Source: Streptomyces sp. AC555_RSS877 (GTDB lineage: Bacteria > Actinomycetota > Actinomycetes > Streptomycetales > Streptomycetaceae). From it: a stretch of DNA of 64,000 nucleotides. The stretch covers positions 35,088-99,087 of the forward strand of contig NZ_JAGMUK010000120.1 in NCBI RefSeq assembly GCF_019049245.1, read 5' to 3'. Position numbers and translations under genes: made by a program. The notes under the pieces were generated by a model, which did no database searches, was not told where the DNA came from, and worked only from the letters and a program-made list of their open reading frames with translations. Shown here piece by piece: positions 33,160-41,990 of the stretch. How positions within the stretch are numbered: position 1 is the stretch's first letter; every line of letters begins with the position of its first letter.

Positions 33160-34617
33160 CTACTCAACGCGCCGCAGCGCATCGGCCGGCCGCAGCCGCG
33201 ATGCCCGCCAGCCACCGAACGCCCCCGCGATCAGCCCACCCGCCACCGCGAGCCCCACCGCGACCCCGATGGTCGTCAGACTGACCGGCGCGGTGAGCGC
33301 GACGTCGAGGGTCCTGGCCGCGGCCTGCCGGCCACCACCGAAGCCCCCGCCACCCCTGGGCCCGCCACCCGAACCGCCGCCCAACTGCGCCTGCAGCGTG
33401 GGGCTGACGGCCGTCACGACATACGCGCCCGCCAGCCCCAGCGCGATGCCCAGCGCTCCGCCGACCAGGCCGTTGACCATCGCCTCGCCGACGACCTGCC
33501 GGGTCACCCGCCCCGACTTCCAGCCCAGGGCTTTCAGCGTGCCGAACTCACGCACCCGCCGCGAGACGGCCGAGGAGGTCAGCAGACCGGCGACCAGGAA
33601 CGCGGCGGCGAGCACCGCGATCGACAGCCACTTGCCGACGCTGGTGGCGAGGGAGGAGGCCGTGGAGAGAGAGCCGGACACCGTGTCCGCGAGGTCCGCG
33701 GAGGTCGTGACCGTCGTACCCGAGACGTTCTTCTGGATGGCCGACTTGACGCTGTCGATCTTCTGGGAGTCGGTCGCCCGGACGTAGATCGTGGTGACCT
33801 TGTCCTTCGAGTCGCTGAGCGTCTGAGCCTGCGTCAGCGGGATGTAGACGTTGGCCGCCGCGTCCCCGCTGTCGGCCGTGGCGACGCCGATCACCTTGTA
33901 CGCGACGCCCTTGATGGTGACGGTGCTGCCGGCCTTGAGCTTCTTCTCCTTGGCGTACGCCGAGTCGACGACGGCCACCTTGGCGTCGGTCTCCGACGAT
34001 GTGAACGTACGGCCGCTGGTGATCTTCGAGGAGGTCAGCGGGCCGAGGGCCGGCTCGGTGACGTCTGTGCCGTAGACGGAGTAGCTGTTGACGTCGAAGT
34101 CGGCGCCACCGCCCTGCACTTCGCCCTGCGGCTGACCCGTGCCGCCGCCCTGGCCGCCGGGGGCGCCCTGCCGACTGCCGCCCTCGCCGTTCTGCTGGAC
34201 CTGGCCGCGGGTGAACTCGCCGCTGACCTTGACGACTTGGAGGCTGAGGCCGCCCACCGCGCCGGAGACGCCGGTCTGCTCGCCGACCTTGGTGACGGTC
34301 GCGGTGGAGAGGGTCTCGAAGCCCTGCACCAGGACGCGGTCGGTGCTCTGCTCCGCGCCGGAGTCGTCGTCCTGGGCGTCGAACCGGAAGCGCGGCCGGT
34401 CGGAGGCGCTCGCCTGCGGCTGGGCCGCCTTGGTGACGGTCATGTCGGTACCGAGGCCGTAGAGGGACTGAAGGACCTTGTCCTGGGCCCTGCCCATGCC
34501 GGAGGACACGGAGGTGACCACGATGACGAGCGCGATACCCAGCGCGAGCCCGGATGCGACGACGAGGGCCGCTTTTCTGCGGCGGCGCAGCTCGCGCCTC
34601 AGGTAGGTGAAGAACAT
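33160..34617 (-). CDS. MacB-type ABC permease with FtsX domain
   Basis: 485 aa from ATG 34617. An N-terminal membrane helix (AALVVASGLALGIALVIVV), a large extracytoplasmic MacB-like domain (roughly residues 45-300) with a Gly/Gln-rich loop (QNGEGGSRQGAPGGQGGG), then an FtsX domain with three helices (LSIAVLAAAFLVAGLL, VNGLVGGALGIALGLAGAYVV, TTIGVAVGLAVAGGLIAGAFGG) and the conserved RRVREFGTLKALGWKSGRV. A second Gly-rich insert lies between the last helices (LGGGSGGGPRGGGGFGGG). It works with the ATPase at 32295-32978. Confidence 0.92.
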   Translation of the reverse strand: MFFTYLRRELRRRRKAALVVASGLALGIALVIVVTSVSSGMGRAQDKVLQSLYGLGTDMTVTKAAQPQASASDRPRFRFDAQDDDSGAEQSTDRVLVQGFETLSTATVTKVGEQTGVSGAVGGLSLQVVKVSGEFTRGQVQQNGEGGSRQGAPGGQGGGTGQPQGEVQGGGADFDVNSYSVYGTDVTEPALGPLTSSKITSGRTFTSSETDAKVAVVDSAYAKEKKLKAGSTVTIKGVAYKVIGVATADSGDAAANVYIPLTQAQTLSDSKDKVTTIYVRATDSQKIDSVKSAIQKNVSGTTVTTSADLADTVSGSLSTASSLATSVGKWLSIAVLAAAFLVAGLLTSSAVSRRVREFGTLKALGWKSGRVTRQVVGEAMVNGLVGGALGIALGLAGAYVVTAVSPTLQAQLGGGSGGGPRGGGGFGGGRQAAARTLDVALTAPVSLTTIGVAVGLAVAGGLIAGAFGGWRASRLRPADALRRVE

Positions 34618-34702
34618 GGCCGCACGGTAGGTACGGCACGTGATGAAGGGATAAGGCACATATAAAAGGAGGATGAGAAGGCAGTGCCTGGCCCCGGAAA
34701 CA

Positions 34703-34730
34703 CCGATGCCGCCCCGGGGGGCGGCATCGG
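34703..34730. terminator. Terminator hairpin after the L,D-transpeptidase gene
   Basis: Perfect 13-bp inverted repeat CCGATGCCGCCCC / GGGGCGGCATCGG with almost no loop, about 22 bases beyond the stop on the minus strand. Confidence 0.75.
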
Positions 34731-34752
34731 AAAGCGGTGAACTCCGGGTCGG

Positions 34753-36006
34753 TCAGGCCTCCGAACCGGCCTTCCAGTCGGCCCAGCTCATGTTCCAGCC
34801 GTTCAGACCGTTGTCCGGCGAGACCGTCTTGTCGCCGGTGTTCTGAACGACCACGACGTCACCGATGATCGAGTTGTTGTAGAACCACGCGCCCGGCGTG
34901 TTCGGGTCGTCGGCGCCCTTCGTGTCCGACAGGCCCACACAGCCGTGGCTGGTGTTCACACTGCCGAAGATGGACTTGGCGCCCCAGTAGTTGCCGTGCA
35001 CGAAGGTGCCGGACGTGGTCAGACGCATGGCGTGCGGCACGTCCTTGATGTCGTACTCGCCCTTGCCGTCGTCGTCGGTGAAGCCGACCGTCGCGCCGTT
35101 CATCCGGGTCTCCTTGAACTTCTCGGAGATCACCATCTGGCCCTCGTACGTCTTGTTGTCGGGCGCACCGGCGGAGATCGGGATGGTCTTGACGGTCTTG
35201 CCGTCCTGCGTGATCTTCATCTGCTTGGTCTTGGCGTCGACGTACGTGACCTGGTTGCGGCCGATCTTGAAGGTGACCGTCTTCTGCTGGACGCCGTAGA
35301 CACCGGAGGCACCCTCGACACCGTCGAGCGCGAGCTTCAGCGTGACAGTGGAGTTCTCCTGCCAGTAGTCGTCGGGCCGGCAGTCCATGCGGTTGGCGTT
35401 GAACCAGTGGCAGACGACTTCCTGGCCGCTGGTCGAGGAGACGGTGATGCCCTTCTGGACGGCCGCCTTGTTGGTGATCGCCTTGTCGAAGTTGATCGAC
35501 ACGGGCATCCCGACGCCGACGGTGGTGCCGTCGTCCGGCGTGAAGGTGCCGATGAAGCTGTTGGTCGGGGAGACCGTGGTGAACGAGGCGTTCTCGTGGG
35601 CGACGCGCCCGTCGGCGTCCTTCGCCTCCGCCGTCAGCTTGTAGGTGGTGGACCGCTCCAGCTGGACGCTGGGCTTCCAGCTGGTCTTGTCGGCGGATAT
35701 CTCGCCACTGACCGCGGTGCCGTCCGCGGTCGTCATCGCCACGTCGGTGAGCGTCCCCTTGCTCACGGTGACGGCGGCGGAGTTGTTGATGGAGGCGTTG
35801 TCCGAACCGTCCTTGGGCGTGATCTTGATCTGGGCCTCGGAGGTCTTCTCGGCCGCGGCCTCGTCGACCTTGGCCTGTGAGGTGTCCTTGCCGCCGTCGC
35901 TCCCGGAGGCGTCGTCGCCTCCACCGGAACACGCCGAGAGCACCAGCACACCGCCGAGCAGTGCGGACGCGACCGTCAGGCCCCTGCGCCGCCTACTGTT
36001 GGTCAT
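34753..36006 (-). CDS. L,D-transpeptidase lipoprotein (YkuD domain with Ig-like domains)
   Basis: 417 aa from ATG 36006, chosen because GGAGAAG lies 6 bases upstream; an ATG at 36021 is also in frame. Lipoprotein signal with lipobox LVLSAC. Two Ig-like domains (about residues 60-250) precede the YkuD domain, whose catalytic motif HGNYWGAKSIFGSVNTSHGCVGL has the nucleophilic Cys near residue 360. L,D-transpeptidases make 3-3 cross-links in peptidoglycan, important in actinobacterial polar growth and sporulation. The build matches M. tuberculosis LdtMt-type enzymes. It stands alone. Confidence 0.93.
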   Translation of the reverse strand: MTNSRRRRGLTVASALLGGVLVLSACSGGGDDASGSDGGKDTSQAKVDEAAAEKTSEAQIKITPKDGSDNASINNSAAVTVSKGTLTDVAMTTADGTAVSGEISADKTSWKPSVQLERSTTYKLTAEAKDADGRVAHENASFTTVSPTNSFIGTFTPDDGTTVGVGMPVSINFDKAITNKAAVQKGITVSSTSGQEVVCHWFNANRMDCRPDDYWQENSTVTLKLALDGVEGASGVYGVQQKTVTFKIGRNQVTYVDAKTKQMKITQDGKTVKTIPISAGAPDNKTYEGQMVISEKFKETRMNGATVGFTDDDGKGEYDIKDVPHAMRLTTSGTFVHGNYWGAKSIFGSVNTSHGCVGLSDTKGADDPNTPGAWFYNNSIIGDVVVVQNTGDKTVSPDNGLNGWNMSWADWKAGSEA

Positions 36007-36178
36007 CACACGCTTCTCCATCGTTGCCGAATCCCCAAAAACCCGAGAGTCCCCGTCAAGAACCTTCAACGCTACGACCGGTTCGTCCCGTTCCACATTC
36101 TTCGAAGGTGTGGGGCACACCACGTTCCCGGAGGCGGGCGGTGCGGGGGTCGGGCCGTGCGCCCCATGAGACGACGAA

Positions 36179-36206
36179 ACCCCGGACAGCGGTTGCCGCC
36201 CGGGGT
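36179..36206. terminator. Hairpin terminator after the acidic-tail protein gene
   Basis: ACCCCGG / CCGGGGT arms with a shorter inner GCGG/CCGC pairing, 20 bases beyond the stop on the minus strand. Confidence 0.6.
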
Positions 36207-36226
36207 CACGATTTTCCCAAGGAACG

Positions 36227-36649
36227 TCAGCCGACCCGCTCGTTCTCGTGGTCGTCGTCGACTTCGTGGTCGTCCTCGACCTCGCCGTCACCGTCGAATG
36301 CGCCGTCGTCGCCGTCGTCGTCTTCGTCGTCGTCGTCGACATCATCCTCGTCCAGGCCCCAGTCGGGCGAATCGGGATCGTGGTCGATCCGCTCGCTGGA
36401 CCAGGAGGCCTGGGCGAGTTCGACCCCCGGGATCTCGCTGACCAGGTCGAACGGGTCGACGAGATACGCGAGGGCCTCCGCGGTGTCCTCCGTCACAGCG
36501 CTCTCGGCGTGTGTCCGTTCGTCGGCAGGCATGTCGGTGTCGTCCGCGATCCGCCCCAGCGCCGCCTCGGTGACCGCTCCCGCGTCGTCGACCTCGAGAA
36601 TCAGATCGACGCGAAGCCGCACATAACGTGATGTCTCTGGAGTACTCAT
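36227..36649 (-). CDS. Protein with extremely acidic C-terminal tail, unknown function
   Basis: 140 aa from ATG 36649. The first 90 residues form a compact alpha/beta domain (RYVRLRVDLILEVDDAGAVTEAAL ... FDLVSEIPGVELAQASWSSERI). The rest is an almost unbroken Asp/Glu stretch (DEDDVDDDDEDDDGDDG...) encoded by CGTCGT-rich DNA. No domain name recognised. Acidic tails may mimic DNA or bind cations; no evidence decides this. It lies divergent from the sortase substrate gene. Confidence 0.75.
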   Translation of the reverse strand: MSTPETSRYVRLRVDLILEVDDAGAVTEAALGRIADDTDMPADERTHAESAVTEDTAEALAYLVDPFDLVSEIPGVELAQASWSSERIDHDPDSPDWGLDEDDVDDDDEDDDGDDGAFDGDGEVEDDHEVDDDHENERVG

Positions 36650-36758
36650 GCCCGGAGCGTAAGGCTGATCCCTCCCGTGACTTTCCTGTGACCCGCACCT
36701 TTCACTAACATCGCCCCACACGGCCAATTCGCCAGCGCCACAAGGGGATCGATATTCC

Positions 36759-37076
36759 GTGTCACCTGCACGACGTTCGTTGCTGACCGCCACCGCCGCG
36801 GGCACCCTTCTGGGCGCCCTGTGGTTCGTCCCCTCCGCCAACGCCACGGGGGACCAGCCGGCCAGAACGGAGCCCTCGGCGCCCCCGACGTCGCAGGTCA
36901 CGACCCAGGCACGGGCCATCTCCACGGACACCGGCAGCACGACCGGTGACGCCACCCGGCTCGCCGACACCGGCAGCTTCGACACCGCGCCGTACGTCGC
37001 CGGCGGGACCCTCTGCCTGGCGCTGGGCGCCGGGTTCGTGGTCTATTCGGTCCGCCGGGAACGCCTCGGGTTTTAA
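36759..37076 (+). CDS. Small surface protein with LAXTG-type sortase signal
   Basis: 105 aa from GTG 36759 after AAGGGGA. A signal peptide (RRSLLTATAAGTLLGALWFVPSANA), a Thr/Ser/Pro-rich spacer and a C-terminal cell-wall sorting signal: LADTG, a hydrophobic helix (YVAGGTLCLALGAGFVVY) and a basic end (SVRRERLGF). LAXTG is the motif of the class E sortases of Streptomyces, so this should be anchored to peptidoglycan. No sortase gene is in the window. Resembles the hydrophobic-surface adaptor type of small exported protein, but the spacer is too short to judge. Confidence 0.82.
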   Translation: MSPARRSLLTATAAGTLLGALWFVPSANATGDQPARTEPSAPPTSQVTTQARAISTDTGSTTGDATRLADTGSFDTAPYVAGGTLCLALGAGFVVYSVRRERLGF

Positions 37077-37118
37077 ACCCGCTTGACGGGTTCTTGAGGA
37101 AACCTTCATAGTCCGCTC

Positions 37119-37895
37119 ATGAAGAGATCATCGGGCGCGCGCATAGGCGCCACGGTTGCCGTGAGCGTGCTGTCGCTCGCCCTCATCACGGGCTGCTCCG
37201 ACGAAGGGTCGGACGACTCCAAGGGCTCCACGGACTCCGGTTCGTCGTCGTCCTCGTCGCCGACGACGGCCGCGAAGGCGTACAGCGCGGCGGAGCTGGA
37301 GAAGCTGCTGCTCGCGCAGGGCGAGGTCAAGGGGTACAAGGTCACCTCCGGCGACGACACGCTGCCGAAGTCCAAGAGCGTGCTGAAGAACATCGACAAG
37401 GCCGAGTGCGAGCCCGTCGCCTACGCCATGGCCGCGCTGCCGCCGGGCGACACGGACGCGAGCGCGAGCAACACCGTCACCGAGGACGCCCCGACGGACG
37501 CCGCCTCCGCGGGCGACTTCGCCGAGGCCTTCAACCTCACCGCGACCTACGTGGGCCTCTCCTCGTACGAGGGTGACGGCGCGGAGAAGGCCTTCAAGGC
37601 CGTCTCCGACGGGGTCGCGGCCTGCTCCGGCGGGTTCGGCTTCACCGCCGACGGTACGGACACGAAGATCACCAAGATCTCCTCCGAGAAGGCCTCCGGC
37701 GCCGGTGACGAGTCGGTGGCGTTCGCCGTGGACTCCGGGGCGGAGGGCGAGTCGGGCACCTTCCACACCGAGGTGGTGCGGCACGGCAGCACCATCGCCA
37801 CGTTCTACTCGGTGAACTTCGCCGCGCTCACGACCGGCAAGGCGTACGACATCCCGGCCGCCGTGATCGACGCGCAGGGCGCCAAGCTCAAGTGA
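37119..37895 (+). CDS. Secreted lipoprotein, unknown function
   Basis: 258 aa. Lipoprotein signal with lipobox LITGCS, a Ser/Asp/Gly linker of about 25 residues, then a globular domain with two cysteines (KAECEPVAYAM, VAACSGGFGF) that may form a disulfide. The end FHTEVVRHGSTIATFYSVNFA has a beta-strand pattern resembling the extracellular sensor domain of PknH-type kinases, but no certain match. It starts 43 bases downstream of the LADTG protein and may share its promoter. Confidence 0.82.
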   Translation: MKRSSGARIGATVAVSVLSLALITGCSDEGSDDSKGSTDSGSSSSSSPTTAAKAYSAAELEKLLLAQGEVKGYKVTSGDDTLPKSKSVLKNIDKAECEPVAYAMAALPPGDTDASASNTVTEDAPTDAASAGDFAEAFNLTATYVGLSSYEGDGAEKAFKAVSDGVAACSGGFGFTADGTDTKITKISSEKASGAGDESVAFAVDSGAEGESGTFHTEVVRHGSTIATFYSVNFAALTTGKAYDIPAAVIDAQGAKLK

Positions 37896-37936
37896 CCGAC
37901 CGGGGCCCCGTCGGTCGGCGGACCGGCGGGGCCCCG
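37896..37936. terminator. Bidirectional hairpin between lipoprotein gene and hutH
   Basis: Two copies of the self-complementary CGGGGCCCCG and overlapping GACCG/CGGTC arms fill the short gap between two convergent stops. Confidence 0.6.
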
Positions 37937-37952
37937 TGCTGTCCGCCGCCGC

Positions 37953-39497
37953 CTACCGCAGCGGCCCGGTGACCGTCTCAGCCGCCGCCACCAGGTGCCC
38001 GGCACGGACGAAGGCGTCCGCCGCGGCGAGGTCGGGCGCCAGGAAGCGGTCCGGACCCGGACCGGCGATCCCCGCGGCCCGTACGGCGTCGATGACGGCC
38101 CGGGACGCCGGCGCCGGGGTCAGCCCCTCGCGCAGCTCGACGGCGCGCGTGGCGGCGTACAGCTCGACGGCGAGGACGCGAGTGAGGCTGTCGACGGCCG
38201 TGCGCAGTTTGCGGGCGGCCGACCAGCCCATGGAGACGTGGTCCTCCTGCATCGCGGAGGACGGGATCGAGTCCGCGGACGCCGGTACGGCGAGCCGCTT
38301 CATCTCGCTGACCAGCGCGGCCTGCGTGTACTGGGCGATCATCAGCCCGGAGTCGACGCCCGGGTCGTCGGCCAGGAACGGCGGCAGCCCGTGGCTGCGG
38401 TTCTTGTCGAGCAGCCGGTCGGTGCGGCGCTCGGCGATGGAGGCGAGGTCGGCGGCGGCGATGGCCAGGAAGTCGAGGACGTAGGCGACCGGGGCGCCGT
38501 GGAAGTTGCCGTTGGACTCGACCCGTCCGTCGGGCAGGACGACGGGATTGTCGACGGCGGAGGCCAGTTCACGCTCGGCGACGAGCCGGGCGTGCGCCAG
38601 GGTGTCGCGGCCCGCTCCGGCGACCTGGGGGGCGCAGCGCACCGAGTAGGCGTCCTGGACGCGGGGCGCGTCGTCCTGGTGGTGGCCGGTGAGCTCCGAA
38701 CCCTTCAGCACGGCCAGCATGTTGGCGGCGCTGGCGCCCTGCCCCGGGTGCGGGCGGATGGCGTGCAGTTCGGGGGCGAGGACCCTGTCGGTGCCGAGCA
38801 GGCCCTCGAGGGACAGGGCGGCCGTGATGTCGGCGGACTTGTAGAGGGTGTCCAGGTCGGCGAGGGCCATGATCAGCATGCCGAGCATGCCGTCGGTGCC
38901 GTTGAGGAGGGCAAGTCCCTCCTTCTCGCGCAGCTCGACGGGCGCGATGCCGTGCTCGGCGAGGAGTTCACCGGCGGGGCGTACGACGCCGTCCGGACCC
39001 TCGGCGTCGCCCTCGCCCATGAGCGTCAGGGCGCAGTGGGACAGCGGGGCCAGGTCGCCGGAGCAGCCGAGGGAGCCGTACTCGTGGACGACCGGGGTGA
39101 TGCCTGCGTTCAGGACGTCGGCCATGGTCTGCGCGACCTCGGGGCGTACGCCGGTGTGTCCCGAGCAGACGGTCTTGAGCCGCAGGAACATCAGGGCCCG
39201 TACGACCTCACGCTCGACCCGCGGGCCCATGCCGGCGGCGTGCGAGCGGACGATGTTGCGCTGCAGCTGCGCCCGCAGTTCCGGGCTGATGTGCCGGGTC
39301 GCCAGGGCGCCGAAGCCGGTGCTCACGCCGTAGACGGGGTCGGGCTTGGCGGCCAGCGCGTCCACGATGCCGCGGGCGGCGGCGAGGGCCGCGACCGCCT
39401 CTGCGGAGAGCTCGACCCGGGCGCCGGCGCGCGCCACGGCGAGGACGTCGGACGCGGTGACTCGGGAAGTCCCCACCACCACAGTGTGCATATCCAT
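37953..39497 (-). CDS. hutH: Histidine ammonia-lyase with a Cys-Ser-Gly MIO tripeptide
   Basis: 514 aa; deaminates histidine to urocanate, the first step of histidine degradation. The prosthetic MIO group forms by cyclisation of a tripeptide, usually Ala-Ser-Gly; here it is Cys145-Ser146-Gly147 (YGSLGCSGDLAPLSH). I recall that Streptomyces enzymes carry the Cys variant. YGVSTGFG near 56-63 (inner loop) and QEDHVSMG near 418 are also typical. Start at ATG 39497 (39491 possible). No other hut gene is in the window; hut genes are usually dispersed in Streptomyces. Confidence 0.96.
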   Translation of the reverse strand: MDMHTVVVGTSRVTASDVLAVARAGARVELSAEAVAALAAARGIVDALAAKPDPVYGVSTGFGALATRHISPELRAQLQRNIVRSHAAGMGPRVEREVVRALMFLRLKTVCSGHTGVRPEVAQTMADVLNAGITPVVHEYGSLGCSGDLAPLSHCALTLMGEGDAEGPDGVVRPAGELLAEHGIAPVELREKEGLALLNGTDGMLGMLIMALADLDTLYKSADITAALSLEGLLGTDRVLAPELHAIRPHPGQGASAANMLAVLKGSELTGHHQDDAPRVQDAYSVRCAPQVAGAGRDTLAHARLVAERELASAVDNPVVLPDGRVESNGNFHGAPVAYVLDFLAIAAADLASIAERRTDRLLDKNRSHGLPPFLADDPGVDSGLMIAQYTQAALVSEMKRLAVPASADSIPSSAMQEDHVSMGWSAARKLRTAVDSLTRVLAVELYAATRAVELREGLTPAPASRAVIDAVRAAGIAGPGPDRFLAPDLAAADAFVRAGHLVAAAETVTGPLR

Positions 39498-39573
39498 ATT
39501 CAGGAGCGTACGCAGTGAATTCCCGGATGTCACCAGTGGGGGCCTGGTTTGCCCCTTACCCGGGGGTCACACT

Positions 39574-40722
39574 TCAGCCACGCCCGCGGAAGCGGCGACG
39601 CTCGGCGGACGGCTGCTCGGCGGCGGGCTCGTCGGCCAGTCGTACGACCGGATCGTCGGGCCCCGCGCGCCCGGCGACGACCGGCCGGAGGGACCGCTCG
39701 GCCTTGGCCTGGTACTGGGCCGCGTCGGCGAGCCGGAACAGCCGGCGGGCGGAGTGCACCGGCCCGATGGGGTCCTCGGTGGACGCGACCCCACAGGCGA
39801 CCCCCTCTCCCAGCTCCAGCTCGGCCGCCCGGCGGCAGAGCTCGTCGGCCGCCTTGACGACGTCGTCGGCGGCCGGTCCGACCGTGAGCAGGCAGAACTC
39901 GTCGCCGCCCAGGCGGGCGGCGAGCGCGCCGGGAAGCATGGCGCCGCACAGGGACAGGACCGAGCCGAAGCGTTCCAGGAGGCGGTCGCCGACGGCGTGC
40001 CCGCGGGTGTCGTTGACGCGCTTGAGTCCGTTGATGTCGCAGACGACGAGACTGACGACCGCCCCGTCCCTGCGGTGCCGCTCGACGGCCTCGTCCAGGC
40101 GGGAGTCCACGGCCCGACGGTTGGCCAGGCCCGTCAGCGCGTCGGTGAACGCCAGCCGCCGCACCTCCTCCAGCCGCTCGGTCTGGGCGATGCCCGCGGC
40201 GACCACGGAGGCCAGGACGGTGGCGAAATCGGCGTCCTCGCGGTCGAAGACGGGGGCGCCGACGGGCCGGGCGACATACAGCTCGCCCCAGGCCCGGCCG
40301 TGGAGCACGATCGGCGCGACCACGCAGCAGCCGCGGCCGCGGCGGCGCAGGGCGGCGACGCGCTGATGGACGTAGCCGGGGCGGCGCCCCGCGGCGGGCC
40401 CCTCCGCGGTCTCCACCCAGGCGTCGGGCTCACCGCCCCCGGCCCAGCGCTCGTGCAGGAACTCGGTGATCTCGGCGAACTGGTGCACCGGGTAGGCCTC
40501 GGCGTCCGGGAACTCCTCCTCGTCCTCGGCCCGCTCGCCCACGTTCACCAGCACCCGCAGCCGTCCGAGCTCCCGCTCCCACACGGACAGCGCGGCGAAA
40601 CTGCCTCCGAGCGCCCGGTACGCCCCGCTCGCGGCAGCCCACCACACCTCCCGCGAGCTGTGCGCGGCGGCCATGCCCTGCGCCAACGCGACGACGCCCG
40701 CGAGCCGACTGTCCTCACCCAT
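39574..40722 (-). CDS. GAF-GGDEF diguanylate cyclase
   Basis: 382 aa. A GAF-type sensor domain at about residues 10-195 (YRALGGSFAALSVWERELGRLRVLVNVGE, ELYVARPVGAPVFDREDADFATVLASVVAAGIAQTERL) followed by a GGDEF domain: LAFTDALTGLANRRAVDSRLDEAV and the active site AARLGGDEFCLLTVG near residue 280. All active residues are present, so it should make c-di-GMP. No RxxD inhibition site stands in the usual position before GGDEF. Cytoplasmic. Possibly the orthologue of the Streptomyces CdgE group, but I could not confirm it. Confidence 0.9.
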   Translation of the reverse strand: MGEDSRLAGVVALAQGMAAAHSSREVWWAAASGAYRALGGSFAALSVWERELGRLRVLVNVGERAEDEEEFPDAEAYPVHQFAEITEFLHERWAGGGEPDAWVETAEGPAAGRRPGYVHQRVAALRRRGRGCCVVAPIVLHGRAWGELYVARPVGAPVFDREDADFATVLASVVAAGIAQTERLEEVRRLAFTDALTGLANRRAVDSRLDEAVERHRRDGAVVSLVVCDINGLKRVNDTRGHAVGDRLLERFGSVLSLCGAMLPGALAARLGGDEFCLLTVGPAADDVVKAADELCRRAAELELGEGVACGVASTEDPIGPVHSARRLFRLADAAQYQAKAERSLRPVVAGRAGPDDPVVRLADEPAAEQPSAERRRFRGRG

Positions 40723-41033
40723 CCCACCAGGCTAGGGAGTTTTGGGGCGAACCGGGCGTTGTATGCGGCGGTGGGGTGACCGCCCCCCGGAGCTCCGCAC
40801 CGGGCGAGGGCCGCTCGGCGGGGGCGGGCAGGGGGTGGGCACGGTCCGGAGGTCCAGGGGCGGGGGCCGGTCGGCGAGGCGGTTGCGCCGGCAGTGGCCG
40901 TGGGTCGAGGGAACGCCGGACTGCTTCTCGCGAGGCGCCCGTCGAGGCGCCCGTCGAGGCGCCCGCCCCGACGGACGCCGGACCGCCAGACCCCTGGCAC
41001 CTCGGGCGAAGGCGCGGCGGTGCGGTGGGGCCT
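40723..41033. other. 311-bp gap with a 12-bp tandem triplication
   Basis: Between the divergently placed GGDEF gene start and the enoyl-CoA hydratase stop. It holds three 12-bp units CGAGGCGCCCG(T/C) at 40931-40966. No open frame here has a ribosome site or a recognisable domain. Confidence 0.7.
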
Positions 41034-41834
41034 CTACTCCCCCGGCCAAGAAGGACGCCGCTTCTCGTTGAACGCCGCCACGCCCTCCGCCCGGTCCCCC
41101 GAGAACGCCACCGCTCGCCACGCCGCGTCCTCGACCTCCAGACCGGCCCGCAGATCCAGCCCCTGCCCGAGCCGCAACGCCTTCTTCGCCGCCCGCAGCC
41201 CCACCGGCGAGTTCCCCGCGATGCGGGTCGCCAGCGCCAACGCCTCCTCGCGGTCCTGCCCCGCCTCCACCAGCACGTCGACGAGCCCCAGGGAGGCCGC
41301 CTCCTCGGCCTCCACGCGCCGGGCCGTGAAGATCAGCTCGGCCGCGCGGGCCGCCCCCACCCGCCGCGGCAGCAGCTGCGTGCCGCCGCCTCCGGGAATC
41401 ACGCCGACCGACACCTCCGGCAGCCCCACCACGGCCGTACGGTCCGCGACGATCAGGTCGCAGGAGAGCGCCAGCTCGAAGCCGCCGCCCAGGGCGAAGC
41501 CGTGCACGGCCGCGATCGTCGGCACCGGCAGTTCCAGGACGCCGGTGTACGCACCGCGCGTCGCCGGCCGCTGCCGCAACAGGTCCGCGTCGCTGAAGGA
41601 GTTCCGTTCCTTCAGGTCGGCCCCCACGCAGAAGGCACGTTCATGGGTCGAGGTCACCACGACGACCCGCACGTCACGGTCCGCGCCCAGCGCCGCACTC
41701 GCGCCGACGAGCGAGCGGGCCATCTCCGTCGAGACCGCGTTCATGACCTTGGGCCGGTCCAGGACCAGCTCCGCGACTTGCCCGTCCGCGTGCCGCCGCA
41801 CCCGCACGAACTCCCCGAACCGCTCCTCGCTCAT
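41034..41834 (-). CDS. Enoyl-CoA hydratase/isomerase family protein
   Basis: 266 aa from ATG 41834 (GGGAGGG ribosome site upstream; longer readings add residues not seen in the family). Crotonase fold: oxyanion-hole segments CVGADLKER (near 64) and HGFALGGGFELALSCD (near 107), then LPEVSVGVIPGGGGTQLLPRRVG with a catalytic Glu. Hydrates enoyl-CoA in fatty-acid or branched-chain degradation. It neighbours carboxylase genes a few kb on, but is not in their operon. Two GTTAAC motifs 10 bp apart lie just upstream. Confidence 0.93.
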   Translation of the reverse strand: MSEERFGEFVRVRRHADGQVAELVLDRPKVMNAVSTEMARSLVGASAALGADRDVRVVVVTSTHERAFCVGADLKERNSFSDADLLRQRPATRGAYTGVLELPVPTIAAVHGFALGGGFELALSCDLIVADRTAVVGLPEVSVGVIPGGGGTQLLPRRVGAARAAELIFTARRVEAEEAASLGLVDVLVEAGQDREEALALATRIAGNSPVGLRAAKKALRLGQGLDLRAGLEVEDAAWRAVAFSGDRAEGVAAFNEKRRPSWPGE

Positions 41835-41846
41835 GACACCCTCCCG

Positions 41847-41862
41847 GTTAACGACGGTTAAC
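41847..41862. promoter_or_regulatory. Paired GTTAAC sites upstream of the enoyl-CoA hydratase gene
   Basis: The palindrome GTTAAC occurs at 41847-41852 and 41857-41862, exactly one helical turn apart, 13 bases before the ATG. A regulator bound here would block initiation. Confidence 0.4.
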
Positions 41863-41990
41863 GTTGCCCTGATCATCGCAGGCGAACCCCGCACAGGAAA
41901 GGCCCGGCCGGTTCCCGCATCCCCACCCGACACCCCGTTCGAGTGATATCAGGCCCGTCTCCCGCCCCACCGCGCAAAGGAGCGCATAAC

